NCBI RefSeq assembly: GCF_900117445.1
Contig: NZ_FPEJ01000013.1
Span: 372,001 to 436,000, forward strand
Length of the DNA stretch: 64,000 bases
Direction of reading: 5' to 3'
Source: Hyphomicrobium sp. NDB2Meth4
GTDB lineage: Bacteria; Pseudomonadota; Alphaproteobacteria; Rhizobiales; Hyphomicrobiaceae
Shown here: piece after piece, positions 7,637-17,034 of the stretch
Layout: each line of letters begins with the position of its first letter
Numbering within the stretch: position 1 is the stretch's first letter
The notes under the pieces: model-generated
The model's input: the letters and a program-made list of their open reading frames with translations, nothing else
What the model was told of the DNA's origin: nothing
Databases searched by the model: none
Position numbers and translations under genes: made by a program

Positions 7637-8632
7637 TTGACCACCGGCGCGCATAGGTTCTCTGTCGCTCCCATGATGGATTGGACGGATCGGCACTGCC
7701 GCGCCTTCCACCGTCAGCTGACGCGCCATGCCTTGCTCTACACCGAGATGGTGACAGCACCGGCTATCCTCTTCGGCGACCGCGCACGCCTGCTTGGCCG
7801 CTCGGACGAGGAGGGGCTGGTCGCGCTTCAGCTTGGCGGCTCCGACCCCAAGGCGCTCGCCGAAGCCGCCGCCATCAGCGCCCCCTATGGCTATTGCGAG
7901 ATCAATCTCAACGTCGGCTGCCCGTCCGACCGTGTGCAGGAAGGCCGCTTCGGCGCCTGCCTGATGGCCGAGCCCGACCTCGTCGCCGAATGCGTCGCCG
8001 CCATGCAGGGCCGAGTCGACGTACCCGTCACCGTCAAATGCCGCATCGGCATCGACGATCAGGACAGCGAGAGCGATCTGCAGCGCTTCATCGCCATCGT
8101 CGCCAGCACCGGCTGCCGCACTTTCATCGTCCATGCCCGCAAGGCCTGGCTTAAAGGACTGTCGCCGAAAGAGAACCGCGAAATCCCTCCGCTCGATTAT
8201 GATCGCGTCTATCGTTTGAAGGCCCAACATCCCGAGCTGACCATCATCATCAACGGTGGCATCACCGACCTTGACGCCGCAGCCCGGCACCTTGAGCACG
8301 TCGATGGCGTCATGCTGGGCCGCGCGGCCTACCAGACGCCGTACGTGCTCGCAGATGTCGACCGCCGCTTCTTCGATCCGGCAGCGCCCGTTCCCTCGCG
8401 CATCGACGCCATCGAGGGCATCATCCCGCATATCGAACGGCACTTGGCCGGCGGTGGCCGCCTCAACAATGTCGTCCGCCACATGCTCGGTCTGTTCCAC
8501 GGCGAGCCGCGCGCGCGCCTTTTCCGACGTCACTTGAGCGAGAACGCCCCGCGCGCCGATGCGACGATCGCAACGCTGCTGGAAGCCGTTTCGCTCGTCG
8601 ATCCATCCTGGCAGCCGCTCGCCGCCGAATAG
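7637..8632 (+). CDS. dusA: tRNA-dihydrouridine(20/20a) synthase DusA (331 aa)
   Basis: Reduces U20/U20a of tRNA with FMN and NADPH. RFSVAPMMDWTDRHCR at the N-terminus, ALQLGGSDP, EINLNVGCPSDRVQ and GRFGACLM with the catalytic Cys108 define DusA. The first in-frame initiator that keeps RFSVAPM is TTG at 7637, and no ATG or GTG lies between it and the upstream stop at 7589. Starting at the ATG pair near 7673 would delete conserved residues. A weak AAGG lies about 7 bases before the TTG. The gene precedes a TauE/SafE gene by 13 bases, probably in one transcript. Confidence 0.93.
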   Translation: MTTGAHRFSVAPMMDWTDRHCRAFHRQLTRHALLYTEMVTAPAILFGDRARLLGRSDEEGLVALQLGGSDPKALAEAAAISAPYGYCEINLNVGCPSDRVQEGRFGACLMAEPDLVAECVAAMQGRVDVPVTVKCRIGIDDQDSESDLQRFIAIVASTGCRTFIVHARKAWLKGLSPKENREIPPLDYDRVYRLKAQHPELTIIINGGITDLDAAARHLEHVDGVMLGRAAYQTPYVLADVDRRFFDPAAPVPSRIDAIEGIIPHIERHLAGGGRLNNVVRHMLGLFHGEPRARLFRRHLSENAPRADATIATLLEAVSLVDPSWQPLAAE

Positions 8633-8645
8633 GAGTTTCCGTCAG

Positions 8646-9476
8646 ATGGAGATCGGGCTTTCCGCGGGCGGCCTTGCTGCGCTCATCGCCGGCTTGCTCG
8701 TTGCAGGCCTCGTTGCGGGTTTCCTTGCCGGCCTTCTCGGCATCGGCGGCGGCGGCATCATCGTTCCCGTTCTCTACGAAGCGCTCCGCGCGCTCGATGT
8801 CGATCCCGCCATCCGCATGCATCTCGTGCTGGGCACGTGCCTCGCCATCATCGTCCCCACCTCGCTCAAATCATTCGCCGGCCATCGCGCGCGCGGCTCG
8901 GTCGATATCCCGCTCTTGAAGCTCGTGGCGCCCTATGTCGTTGCGGGAGTCGTCCTGGGCTCCATAACGGCAAAGGTTGCGAGCGGCGAAGCATTGAAAT
9001 GGGTATGGGTGATCGCCGCGACGACCGTCGCCATCAAGATGGCGCTCGGCCGCGAGGACTGGCGCATTTCAGATCATCTGCCGCCTTCGCCCTGGCCGCA
9101 GATCGGCGGCCTGCTCGTCGGATTCATCTCGACCCTCATGAGCATCGGCGGCGCGACATTCGTGGTGCCGTTGCTGACGCTGTTCGGCAAGCCGATCCTG
9201 CAGGCGGTCTCGACCGCCGCGGGCGTCGGGCCGCTGATCGCCATTCCCGGCGTCATCGGATACATGTGGGCTGGCTGGGACGCATCCGGCCTGCCGCCGT
9301 TCTCGATCGGCTACGTCAACCTGCTTGCCGCGGTGATCGTCGCGCCGTTGAGCGTGTGGGCGGCGCCCCTCGGCGTCCGCCTCGCCCACCGCATTCCCCG
9401 CCGCACGCTGGAGCTGGCGTTCGCCGCGTTCCTGGCGACGATCTCCACGCGCTTCCTGATCGACCTGCTGTGGTGA
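8646..9476 (+). CDS. TauE/SafE family membrane transporter (276 aa)
   Basis: An eight-helix permease with the paired family motifs: GFLAGLLGIGGGGIIVPVL near the N-terminus and GFISTLMSIGGATFVVPLL in the second half. Relatives export sulfite, sulfoacetate or other anions; substrates cannot be read from sequence. The start ATG at 8646 has AGGAG 8-9 bases upstream. Sulfur-oxidation genes lie far away at 60 kb, so there is no direct context for sulfite export. Confidence 0.88.
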   Translation: MEIGLSAGGLAALIAGLLVAGLVAGFLAGLLGIGGGGIIVPVLYEALRALDVDPAIRMHLVLGTCLAIIVPTSLKSFAGHRARGSVDIPLLKLVAPYVVAGVVLGSITAKVASGEALKWVWVIAATTVAIKMALGREDWRISDHLPPSPWPQIGGLLVGFISTLMSIGGATFVVPLLTLFGKPILQAVSTAAGVGPLIAIPGVIGYMWAGWDASGLPPFSIGYVNLLAAVIVAPLSVWAAPLGVRLAHRIPRRTLELAFAAFLATISTRFLIDLLW

Positions 9477-9506
9477 ACGCCGCGCCGGGCGCTCATCCAC
9501 GCTAGG

Positions 9507-11012
9507 TCAGACGGCGATCTTCTGATTGTATTCGCCGACTTCCGGGAAGCGCGACAGCTCGCGGTCGATGTCGGCAAAGATCGCCTTCATGTTGGCCTCC
9601 GACGTCGGGCTTTCGACGACCACCACCAGCTCCGGCTTGTTGGACGAAGCGCGCACCAGCCCCCACGTACCGTCTTCCAGCGTCACGCGCACGCCGTTGA
9701 CCGTGACGAGGTCGCGAATCTTCTGCCCGGCGACAGTGCCACCATCGGCAGCCACCTTCTTGTAGTGCTCGACCATCTGGTCGACGACGCCGTACTTCTT
9801 CTCGTCGTCGCAGTGCGGCGACATCGTCGGCGACTGATACGTCTTCGGCAACTCGCGCTTCAGCTCGGCCATGGTCTTACCGCCGGCGCGGTCGAGCATG
9901 TCGCAAACCGCGAGCGCCGCAACGATGCCGTCGTCATAGCCGCGCCCCAGCGGCGGCTGGAAGAAGAAGTGCCCGCTCTTCTCGAAGCCCACCAGCGCCT
10001 TCTGCTCGAAGGTGTAGCGCTTCATGTACGAGTGGCCCGTCTTCCAGTAGAGCGCCTTGGCGCCGTTCGCCTTCAGCACCGGATCGGTGAGGAAGAGACC
10101 GGTCGATTTGACGTCGGCGACGAACACCGCGTCCTTGTGCCGGGCTGAGATATCCCGCGCCAGCATCACGCCGACCGTATCGGCGAAAATCTCGTGCCCC
10201 TCGTTGTCGACCACGCCGCAGCGGTCGCCATCGCCGTCGAACCCGAGACCGACATCGGCGCCGTGCTTCACCACCGCCTCGGCGATGGCGTGCAGCATCT
10301 TCATGTCTTCAGGGTTGGGATTGTAGCGCGGGAACGTGTAATCGAGGTTCGTGTCGAGCGGGATCACCTCGCAGCCGACCGCCTCCAGCACCTTCGGAGC
10401 AAACGCGCCCGCCGTGCCGTTGCCGCACGCCGCGACCACTTTCAATTTGCGCTTCAGCGGCGCTCGGTCGGCCAGGGCCTTGATGTAGCGCTCGGCCATA
10501 TCCGGCACGAAAATCAGCTTGCCACCGTCGGCCGTCTTGTACGCGCCGGAGAGAACGATCTCCTTCAGACGGCTCATCTCGTCGGGACCGAAGGTCAGCG
10601 GGCGCGCCATGCCCATCTTGATGCCGGTCCAGCCGTTGTCGTTGTGCGAGGCCGTGACCATCGCCACGCCTTCGACGTCGAGATCGAACTGAGCGAAGTA
10701 GGCCATCGGCGAAAGCGCCAGGCCGATGTCATAGACTTCGCAACCGCCAGCCAGCAGTCCGTTGATCAGCGCCTGTTTCACCGACGCCGAGTATGAGCGG
10801 TAGTCGTGTCCGGTCACGAGGCGCTTCGGCACGCCCCGCTCGGTGAACAAGGTCGCCATGCCAAGCCCCACCGCCGTGAGACCCAAGAGATTGATTTCTT
10901 GCGGGAACAGCCAGCGCGCGTCGTATTCGCGAAATCCGGTCGGCTTGACGAGGGGGAGACGTTCAAAGTCGTAGGTGTTGGGCTTCAAATCAGCGCGCGG
11001 CGGCGGCAGCAT
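9507..11012 (-). CDS. Phosphomannomutase/phosphoglucomutase (501 aa)
   Basis: An alpha-D-phosphohexomutase interconverting hexose 1- and 6-phosphates for envelope polysaccharide synthesis. It has the phosphoserine loop VTASHNDNGWTG (Ser122), the Mg-binding GFDGDGDRCGVVD, the sugar-specificity loop GFEKSGHFFF and a C-terminal phosphate-binding segment (VRASSNKPELVVVVES). The order matches AlgC/ManB-type PMM/PGM. Length is slightly above the usual 450-470. The gene stands alone on the minus strand, 96 bases before the end of the next gene. Confidence 0.93.
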   Translation of the reverse strand: MLPPPRADLKPNTYDFERLPLVKPTGFREYDARWLFPQEINLLGLTAVGLGMATLFTERGVPKRLVTGHDYRSYSASVKQALINGLLAGGCEVYDIGLALSPMAYFAQFDLDVEGVAMVTASHNDNGWTGIKMGMARPLTFGPDEMSRLKEIVLSGAYKTADGGKLIFVPDMAERYIKALADRAPLKRKLKVVAACGNGTAGAFAPKVLEAVGCEVIPLDTNLDYTFPRYNPNPEDMKMLHAIAEAVVKHGADVGLGFDGDGDRCGVVDNEGHEIFADTVGVMLARDISARHKDAVFVADVKSTGLFLTDPVLKANGAKALYWKTGHSYMKRYTFEQKALVGFEKSGHFFFQPPLGRGYDDGIVAALAVCDMLDRAGGKTMAELKRELPKTYQSPTMSPHCDDEKKYGVVDQMVEHYKKVAADGGTVAGQKIRDLVTVNGVRVTLEDGTWGLVRASSNKPELVVVVESPTSEANMKAIFADIDRELSRFPEVGEYNQKIAV

Positions 11013-11125
11013 CGAAAATCTCCTGGCGGCCGGATTATTCGGGTGGGTTTAAACGCACGAAGGTGCGCTGTCGATCCCGGCCGGGCGGCGGCAAAGACGC
11101 ACGGGATTGTGGCAGAATGCAGCTG

Positions 11126-11701
11126 CTATTCCTGCAGCACCAGACGGCCGGACCGCATGTCAAACCGTGATAGCCGTGACAGGAAGCTCATGCCCAGCAG
11201 GGAGGTCTTGAGGCGCCCGCGTTCGGCCACTGCAGCGGGCACGTTGCGCACGGTGATATCGCCGATGGATACCCTATCGAGGGTGACAGGCGCCACCCGC
11301 GCCACGCCGTTGGCCGTAGATACCGCGCGCGTGAAGTCAGCGTCGTTCAGATAGATACCGGCGGCCTCAGCGTCCTCGTAGGACAGCGCCACCATGGTGG
11401 CCCCGGTGTCGATCATCACCTCGATGGGGCGGCCGTTGATGTCGGCTTCGGTATTGAAATGGCCATTGCGCTCTGCATCGATCTCCACGACCGAGCCGGA
11501 GTTGCCGCTGTGAGCCGAGCTGGCTTGCGTGCCAGTCGCCTGCATAGCCGCAATCTCATCGCTCGTCGGCAGCCCGAACATGCGCTCGGCGCCCGATTTC
11601 AGAGATTCGAAGTGCGACAGCGCGGCGACGCCGATAACGGCGACGACGCCCCAGCTCACGGCTTCCCGCAGCAATTGTCTCGTGCCCGGCGTCATGGTCA
11701 T
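11126..11701 (-). CDS. TIGR02281-type retropepsin-like aspartic protease (191 aa)
   Basis: An N-terminal signal anchor (about 15-32) is followed by a periplasmic single-lobe aspartic protease domain: GHFNTEADINGRPIEVMIDTGAT with the catalytic DTG, then SLLGMSFLSRLSRFDMRSGRLVL, as in the clan AA family TIGR02281. Such enzymes act as dimers. The physiological substrate is unknown. A second member lies 57 bases upstream (11759-12466). ATGs at residues 1 and 3 are equally possible starts. Confidence 0.87.
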   Translation of the reverse strand: MTMTPGTRQLLREAVSWGVVAVIGVAALSHFESLKSGAERMFGLPTSDEIAAMQATGTQASSAHSGNSGSVVEIDAERNGHFNTEADINGRPIEVMIDTGATMVALSYEDAEAAGIYLNDADFTRAVSTANGVARVAPVTLDRVSIGDITVRNVPAAVAERGRLKTSLLGMSFLSRLSRFDMRSGRLVLQE

Positions 11702-11758
11702 GCAGAGGGATCGATGCTCGTCTCTAAGGCGCCACCCGCGCCAGATCAGCAGCGCGTA

Positions 11759-12466
11759 TCAGCCCCTTAGCGTCAGATAATCGTTTGCGAACTCATAGGA
11801 TCGCAAACGCCTTAAAAAACTCATACCAAGCAAGTTTTCCTTAACCGTACCGGGCTTGGCGACCAGGGCATCGACATTGCGCACGATCAGCGGGCCGACG
11901 GCCAGAGTGCGTATCCGCGCGGCCGCAGCGTAAGTCGTTCCGTTCGCCGTATCGACCGCAACCGTATAGGACAACTTGCTCAGATCGATGCCCGCGCGTT
12001 CGGCATCCGCCGGCTTCAGCACCACCGACGACGCTCCGGTATCGACCATCAGCGTCATCGACTGGCCGTTGACGGATGCGCGAACGGCGAAGTGCCCATC
12101 GAGCCGCCGCCGCACCCGCACAGCCGTTTCGCCTTCATCGCCCGTATCGACCGAGACGACCTGACCCGATGGCATAAGCTCGCCGCCGACACGGCTGACG
12201 ACGGCAGAAATCTCCTCGCGATAGGAATAGCCGGCAATGAGGCTGAAGCCGATCGCCAGCCATACGACCACGTAGCGCAGCGCCTGCATCAGCCGCGTCT
12301 GCCCATCGTTGATGAGGCTGACGATATAGAGGCCCGCCAGCAGCAGTCCGGCGACGATGCTCAGGATCTCGCCCGTGCCCAACCCCGACAAAAGATCGGC
12401 ATCGGCCCTCAGCAGCAGGAACGCGCCGGCGCCCACCAGCAGCGCCAGGACAAGCCACGCTCTCAT
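11759..12466 (-). CDS. TIGR02281-type retropepsin-like aspartic protease with N-terminal membrane helices (235 aa)
   Basis: Three hydrophobic segments in the first 90 residues precede the protease domain [27 protein letters not shown], with the DTG motif, and [23 protein letters not shown] at the end. It is a paralogue of the gene at 11126-11701 but has more membrane helices. It overlaps the upstream DUF1289 gene by 4 bases, so the two are probably co-translated. The active-site triad is intact. The substrate is unknown. Confidence 0.87.
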   Translation of the reverse strand: MRAWLVLALLVGAGAFLLLRADADLLSGLGTGEILSIVAGLLLAGLYIVSLINDGQTRLMQALRYVVVWLAIGFSLIAGYSYREEISAVVSRVGGELMPSGQVVSVDTGDEGETAVRVRRRLDGHFAVRASVNGQSMTLMVDTGASSVVLKPADAERAGIDLSKLSYTVAVDTANGTTYAAAARIRTLAVGPLIVRNVDALVAKPGTVKENLLGMSFLRRLRSYEFANDYLTLRG

Positions 12467-12666
12467 CGCGCACCGCCTAGCCGCGCCGCCTTGCGTGCGG
12501 GCAACTCGTTCATGATCTGGCGCCGCTCGATGCTTGTCAGCTTCGACCAGCGCGCGATTTCAGGGACCGAGCGCCCGCAACCGCGACAAAGACCGGTCGG
12601 CCGGTCGATCTCGCACACGTTGATACAAGGCGTCTCGATATTGGGGCGATTTGGAATGGTGCTCAC
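12463..12666 (-). CDS. DUF1289 family small Cys-rich protein (67 aa)
   Basis: The sequence [29 protein letters not shown] shows the four-cysteine DUF1289 pattern (C-x3-C, then C-x2-C), which suggests a small metal or iron-sulfur site; the function is unknown. The stop overlaps the ATG of the aspartic protease gene by 4 bases. It is probably the first gene of a short operon with that protease. Confidence 0.88.
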   Translation of the reverse strand: MSTIPNRPNIETPCINVCEIDRPTGLCRGCGRSVPEIARWSKLTSIERRQIMNELPARKAARLGGAR

Positions 12667-12711
12667 CGGGCGTATTTAGCGCCGGCCAGACGGAAGTACA
12701 ACGCTTCCCCG

Positions 12712-14334
12712 TCAGCCGAACGCGGCCGTATCGCCGCCCTCGGCACGGGCCCGCACCCGAGCGGGGCGGGGAGGGCGCGGCGCCATCCCCTTGATGCGGT
12801 GGGTTTCGCGCCCCAGCGGCTGTAGCGGCCCCATCGACTGCAGCACGCGGTAAGCCGGCAACACGACCTTCGCCTCCGTGCCTTTGCGCAGCTCCGACTT
12901 GAGATCGAGATTGCCACCATGCAACTCGATGAGGTTCTGCACGATGGCAAGGCCAAGTCCCGCGCCACCCTCGGCGGTCTGCTGTGCCAGCGTGCCTTGG
13001 CCGAAAGCCTGCAGCACCTTCGGGATCTCGTCCTCAGGAATGCCGGGGCCATTGTCGCGCACGGCAAGGTACTGCCCGCCATCGGGCATCTTGCCGACGC
13101 TCAGCGTGATGCGTCCGCCCTTCGGCGTGAACTTCAACGCGTTCGACATCAGGTTGAGGCAGATCTGGCGCATCGCTCGCTGATCCGCCCACACGATCGG
13201 CAGGTCGGATTCGGTCTCTTCGACGACTTCGATGCCTTTGCCCTCGGCGCGCAGTTTCAACAGCCGGTGGCATTCGTCGATCACGTCCGCCAGACGCAGG
13301 GGCTCTTCGTGCAGCTCATACCGGCCCGACTCGATGCGCGTCAGGTCGAGAATCTCGTTGATCAGGTGCAAAAGGTGCTTGCCGCTTTCGAGGATGTTCT
13401 CCGTGTACTCGCGGTACTTCGGGTTGTTGAGCGGCCCGAACATCTCTTCCTTCATGACCTCGGAGAAACCGAGGATCGCGTTCAGCGGTGTGCGCAGCTC
13501 ATGGCTCATGGTGGCAAGGAAGCGCGACTTGGCGCTGTTTGCAGCCTCGGCCCGTCGGCGCGCCTCGTCGGAAACGGATTTCTGCTCCTCGAGCTCGGCG
13601 ATCAGCGCGTCTTTCTCGGCGCGGTATTCGAGCATCGACAGCACGGTCGAACGTAGCCCGCGCGCCAGGAACGTGAAGTAGAGGTGGATGCCCACCGCCA
13701 TCGTCGCCAGCGCCAGATAGAACGAGTTGTCGAGCATCAACAGCCGCCCGACCACGGCCAGCGTCATCGGCACCGTGCCAGCATAAAAGATGGCCGGCAG
13801 CGTCGCTGCGAACATCGTGCGTATCGCCAGCACGACAATCAGCGTCGCGAAAATAAAGACGTGCGAAGAGAACACCATGTCCGTTGGCGCACCGAGCGTC
13901 TCGCGCACGCCAACCAAGGCAAAGCCGGCGAGGGCAAGGCCGTTGAACAGCTCGAGGAGTACGAACCGGCGCCGCCACATGCGGATGTTGAGCTGCGCCT
14001 GCGGCTGATGCAGAAACCGGCGCGCCTGATCGAGCAGCAGCACCTTGGCGACGATCACGGTAACGAGCCACACGATGGCGTCCACCGTCGGCGCCCAGAA
14101 CATGCAGGCGAGCGCGAACAGCGAATAGAGCACCGGCATCGTGACGGCGGCGCCCAGTTCGTTGCGCGCGAACATCGTCAGCAGTTCGTATTCGAACTCA
14201 GGCTTGATGGACGTGCCGGCTGCCAGCCGCGCACGCCGCTCGGAAAGATCCCTGTAAGCGCGCGCACGGGCATCATGCCGGCTTTTGCGGCGCGCAACAT
14301 CCTCGGGTATGGCGCTCATCGACATCTGGCTCAC
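12712..14334 (-). CDS. DivJ/PleC/PdhS-like sensor histidine kinase (540 aa)
   Basis: Five to six membrane helices (about 60-225) form the sensor part, with no periplasmic domain. A short coiled coil (238-270) leads into the phosphoacceptor box FLATMSHELRTPLNAILGF (His278) and a HATPase domain with NLMSNALKFTP, DNGPGIP and GAGLGLAIVQNL. The segment EMFGPLNNPKYREYTENI followed by HLLHLINEILDLTRIESG is typical of kinases acting on DivK/PleD in Alphaproteobacteria, so a cell-cycle or polarity role is plausible but unproven. No response regulator is adjacent. A short basic tail follows the ATPase domain. Confidence 0.88.
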   Translation of the reverse strand: MSQMSMSAIPEDVARRKSRHDARARAYRDLSERRARLAAGTSIKPEFEYELLTMFARNELGAAVTMPVLYSLFALACMFWAPTVDAIVWLVTVIVAKVLLLDQARRFLHQPQAQLNIRMWRRRFVLLELFNGLALAGFALVGVRETLGAPTDMVFSSHVFIFATLIVVLAIRTMFAATLPAIFYAGTVPMTLAVVGRLLMLDNSFYLALATMAVGIHLYFTFLARGLRSTVLSMLEYRAEKDALIAELEEQKSVSDEARRRAEAANSAKSRFLATMSHELRTPLNAILGFSEVMKEEMFGPLNNPKYREYTENILESGKHLLHLINEILDLTRIESGRYELHEEPLRLADVIDECHRLLKLRAEGKGIEVVEETESDLPIVWADQRAMRQICLNLMSNALKFTPKGGRITLSVGKMPDGGQYLAVRDNGPGIPEDEIPKVLQAFGQGTLAQQTAEGGAGLGLAIVQNLIELHGGNLDLKSELRKGTEAKVVLPAYRVLQSMGPLQPLGRETHRIKGMAPRPPRPARVRARAEGGDTAAFG

Positions 14335-14399
14335 GCGGGACGGGAAAAAGTCGACCGCACCAAGCGGTCTCGAATGTTATTCCTAAATCTCGGCAGGAT

Positions 14400-14421
14400 T
14401 TACTAACTAAGTGTTTAGTAA
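14400..14421. promoter_or_regulatory. AT-rich inverted repeat upstream of the histidine kinase
   Basis: TTACTAA (14400-14406) and TTAGTAA (14415-14421) are exact reverse complements with an 8-base gap, in an unusually AT-rich patch 66 bases upstream of the kinase start at 14334. It is suited to a promoter or a dimeric regulator. It is not a CtrA box. Confidence 0.3.
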
Positions 14422-14618
14422 TGAATTTTTTGCCAACGAGATGCGCGCATTTGTGTGCGGAACGGCCCAGAAGGTCACACATCGCTCCATTGCTGGCCGC
14501 CCCGGCGGGCATTAGGCTCCCTCCCGATGCGCCAATTCCGATCCTCACCAGCAAGTGCCGCTGCAACACGAGAGCCGATGCGCGGCCTTGATGGATTTCT
14601 GCTGCCGAAGAGGCACCT

Positions 14619-15362
14619 ATGCAGCTGACAGTGGTTGGCTCGGGCGATGCGTTCGGGTCGGGGGGGCGCCTGCAGACGAGCTATCACGTGCAGCGGGCAG
14701 CCGGAGACTTCCTCATCGACTGCGGCGCGACCACCCTTATCGGCATGCAGAAGCTTGGCCTCGACCCCGATCGCGTCGGCACCATTTTCATCTCACATCT
14801 GCATGGCGATCATTTCGCGGGCCTCATCTGGTGGCTGCTGCATGCCCACTACGTGACCGGCAGGACCGCTCCGCTCACCATCGTCGGACCGGCTGGCATC
14901 GAGCAGCGCTTTGCCACTGCTGCGGAGGCGCTGTTCCCGAACTCCACAAAGGTCGATCGCCGCTTCGAGATGACGTTTTTCGAGCACGCGGCCGGGGTCC
15001 CAGCAACCTTCGGCGACGTAACGGTGACGCCTTTCGAAGTGCAGCATCCGTCTGGAGCCACGCCCTATGCGCTGCGTCTCGAGTGCGCGGGTAAAGTGAT
15101 CACGTTCTCGGGGGACACCAAGTGGGTCGAGAACCTTCTGCCTGCAGCCAACGGCGCTGATCTCTTCATCGCCGAGTGCTTTGGCTTCCTCACACCGACT
15201 GGACATCACATGTGCTGGCGCGACATCGAGAGCCACCTCGATCAGTTGGCCGCCAAGCGCCTGATGCTCACGCACATGGGACCCGACATGCTCGCCAATC
15301 GCGCCGCGGTGCGCGATCCCAGAGTGCTGCTCGCCGAGGATGGGCTGCGCGTGTCCGTATGA
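14619..15362 (+). CDS. MBL-fold metal-dependent hydrolase, RNase Z-like (247 aa)
   Basis: A beta-lactamase-fold hydrolase: the metal motif SHLHGDHFAG gives His60, His62, Asp64 and His65; a later FSGDTKW supplies the bridging Asp and LTHMG another His. The arrangement resembles RNase Z/arylsulfatase-like members, but it lacks the long exosite arm of true tRNase Z, and its substrate is unknown. The ATG at 14619 has a GAGG 8-12 bases upstream (AAGAGGCACC). It is followed after 113 bases by an Lrp-family gene. Confidence 0.82.
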   Translation: MQLTVVGSGDAFGSGGRLQTSYHVQRAAGDFLIDCGATTLIGMQKLGLDPDRVGTIFISHLHGDHFAGLIWWLLHAHYVTGRTAPLTIVGPAGIEQRFATAAEALFPNSTKVDRRFEMTFFEHAAGVPATFGDVTVTPFEVQHPSGATPYALRLECAGKVITFSGDTKWVENLLPAANGADLFIAECFGFLTPTGHHMCWRDIESHLDQLAAKRLMLTHMGPDMLANRAAVRDPRVLLAEDGLRVSV

Positions 15363-15475
15363 GCGAACAATCCTTGCCCATAGAACCTGATTACGAAAAC
15401 GCCGCTTGACCTGCACATGAAAAGGCAGCTTATTCCTGTTTGCAGTGATTTTTGAAACCTAATTTCAGGCCTCCA

Positions 15476-15991
15476 ATGCTCGACGAAATGGACGTCAAGA
15501 TTCTGCGCATTCTCCAGGAGGATTGCACCCGGCCGGTCGCGGAGATCGGCAAGGAGGTTGGGCTCTCGACGACCCCGTGCTGGCGCCGCATTCAGAAGCT
15601 GGAAGAGGCTGGCGTCATCATGCGCCGCGTCGCCGTGCTCGACGCAGAACGCGTCAACGCCGGCGTTACCGTCATCGTATCCATCAAGACCGACCAGCAC
15701 AGCCTCGGATGGCTGGAGCGGTTCCATGCGGCCGTCGCCGACTTCCCCGAGGTGGTCGAATTTTATCGAATGTCCGGTGAGATCGACTATCTGCTGCGCG
15801 TCGTCGTTCCCGACATCGGCTCATACGACGTCTTCTACAAGAAGCTCATCTCGCGTATCGAGATCGCCAAGGTGTCCTCGGCCTTTGCCATGGAGCAGAT
15901 CAAGTACACCACGGCGCTGCCGCTGCAGTTCGCGCGCGCCGGAGAAGACTCAGGTACCTCCGACGGTGATGAGAAGCGCAAGCGCCGCTGA
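15476..15991 (+). CDS. Lrp/AsnC family transcriptional regulator (171 aa)
   Basis: An N-terminal winged helix (MLDEMDVKILRILQEDCTRP, then VGLSTTPCWRRIQKLEEAGVI) and a C-terminal RAM domain (GEIDYLLRVVVPDI) identify an Lrp-type octameric regulator that responds to amino acids. A charged tail of about 15 residues extends past the usual end. The ATG at 15476 is preferred to the in-frame TTG at 15452, since family members start close to DxxDxxIL. The target is not evident; the convergent neighbour is a dehydrogenase. Confidence 0.9.
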   Translation: MLDEMDVKILRILQEDCTRPVAEIGKEVGLSTTPCWRRIQKLEEAGVIMRRVAVLDAERVNAGVTVIVSIKTDQHSLGWLERFHAAVADFPEVVEFYRMSGEIDYLLRVVVPDIGSYDVFYKKLISRIEIAKVSSAFAMEQIKYTTALPLQFARAGEDSGTSDGDEKRKRR

Positions 15992-16006
15992 ACTTTTCCG
16001 CTCCGC

Positions 16007-16894
16007 CTAGCCGGCTTTGGGAGGCGACTTCTTCAGCCGCGCGATCAGGCTGGACGTATCCCACCTGCCGCCACCCATGCCCTGCACCTCGGCATAGAAG
16101 CTGTCGACCAGGCGGGTAACCGGCAGCTTGGCGCCGTTGCTACGCGCTTCATCGAGGCAGATAGCCAGATCCTTGCGCATCCAGTCGACAGCAAACCCGA
16201 AGTCGAATTTTCCCTCGTGCATTGTGCGCCAGCGGTTGTCCATCTGCCATGACTGGGCCGCACCCTTGGAGATCGTCTCCATCACCAGGTTGAGGTCGAG
16301 CCCTGACGCCTCGGCAAACGCGATGGCTTCCGAGAGGCCCTGCAGCAGACCGGCAATCGCGATCTGGTTGACCATCTTGGTGAGCTGTCCTGCGCCCGAC
16401 GGGCCAATGAGGTTCACAGCGCGCGCATACGACGACATGAGCGGCTTGGCACGCTCGAACGGCTCGCCGTCGCCGCCCACCATCACGGTCAGCGCTCCAT
16501 TCTCCGCACCAGCCTGGCCGCCCGAGACCGGCGCGTCGAGGAAAGCGATGCCGCGAGCCGACGCAGCCGCATAGAGCTCGCGCGCCACCTCAGCCGACGC
16601 CGTGGTGTGGTCGATGAACACGGAGCCTGCGCCCATGCCGCGGAATGCGCCATCCGGACCTGTCGTCACCTGGCGAAGATCATCGTCATTGCCCACGCAG
16701 GAGAAGACGAAGTCGGCCGACAGCGCAGCTGAAGCCGGTGTCGGCGCGCTGCGTCCGCCATACGCCTCCACCCACGCCTGCGCTTTTGCGGGATTGCGAT
16801 TGTAAACGGTGACGTCATGCCCGCCCTTCTTGAGAAGGTGTCCGGCCATGGGAAATCCCATGACCCCGAGCCCGATCCAGGCAACCCTTGCCAT
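16007..16894 (-). CDS. 3-hydroxyisobutyrate dehydrogenase-like NAD(P)-dependent oxidoreductase (295 aa)
   Basis: A beta-hydroxyacid dehydrogenase: N-terminal Rossmann motif GLGVMGFPMAGHLL, the family substrate motif DAPVSGGQAGAENG and the catalytic-lysine segment GQLTKMVNQI. Relatives are 3-hydroxyisobutyrate dehydrogenase and tartronate semialdehyde (2-hydroxy-3-oxopropionate) reductase; the sequence does not separate them by eye. Length is normal. The gene stands alone on the minus strand. Confidence 0.88.
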   Translation of the reverse strand: MARVAWIGLGVMGFPMAGHLLKKGGHDVTVYNRNPAKAQAWVEAYGGRSAPTPASAALSADFVFSCVGNDDDLRQVTTGPDGAFRGMGAGSVFIDHTTASAEVARELYAAASARGIAFLDAPVSGGQAGAENGALTVMVGGDGEPFERAKPLMSSYARAVNLIGPSGAGQLTKMVNQIAIAGLLQGLSEAIAFAEASGLDLNLVMETISKGAAQSWQMDNRWRTMHEGKFDFGFAVDWMRKDLAICLDEARSNGAKLPVTRLVDSFYAEVQGMGGGRWDTSSLIARLKKSPPKAG

Positions 16895-17034
16895 CGCAAG
16901 TCTCCGCTGTGTTTGACGTGAAGGGCTCTAGCATCGCTGCCGGCCGCCAGCACTTGGAAAAAATCGGCCCCGGCGTCCGATCGGACCCGAGGCCAGGGGA
17001 TCATGCTTTTGTGGGGAGTAGTGTGCGTGGGCGA

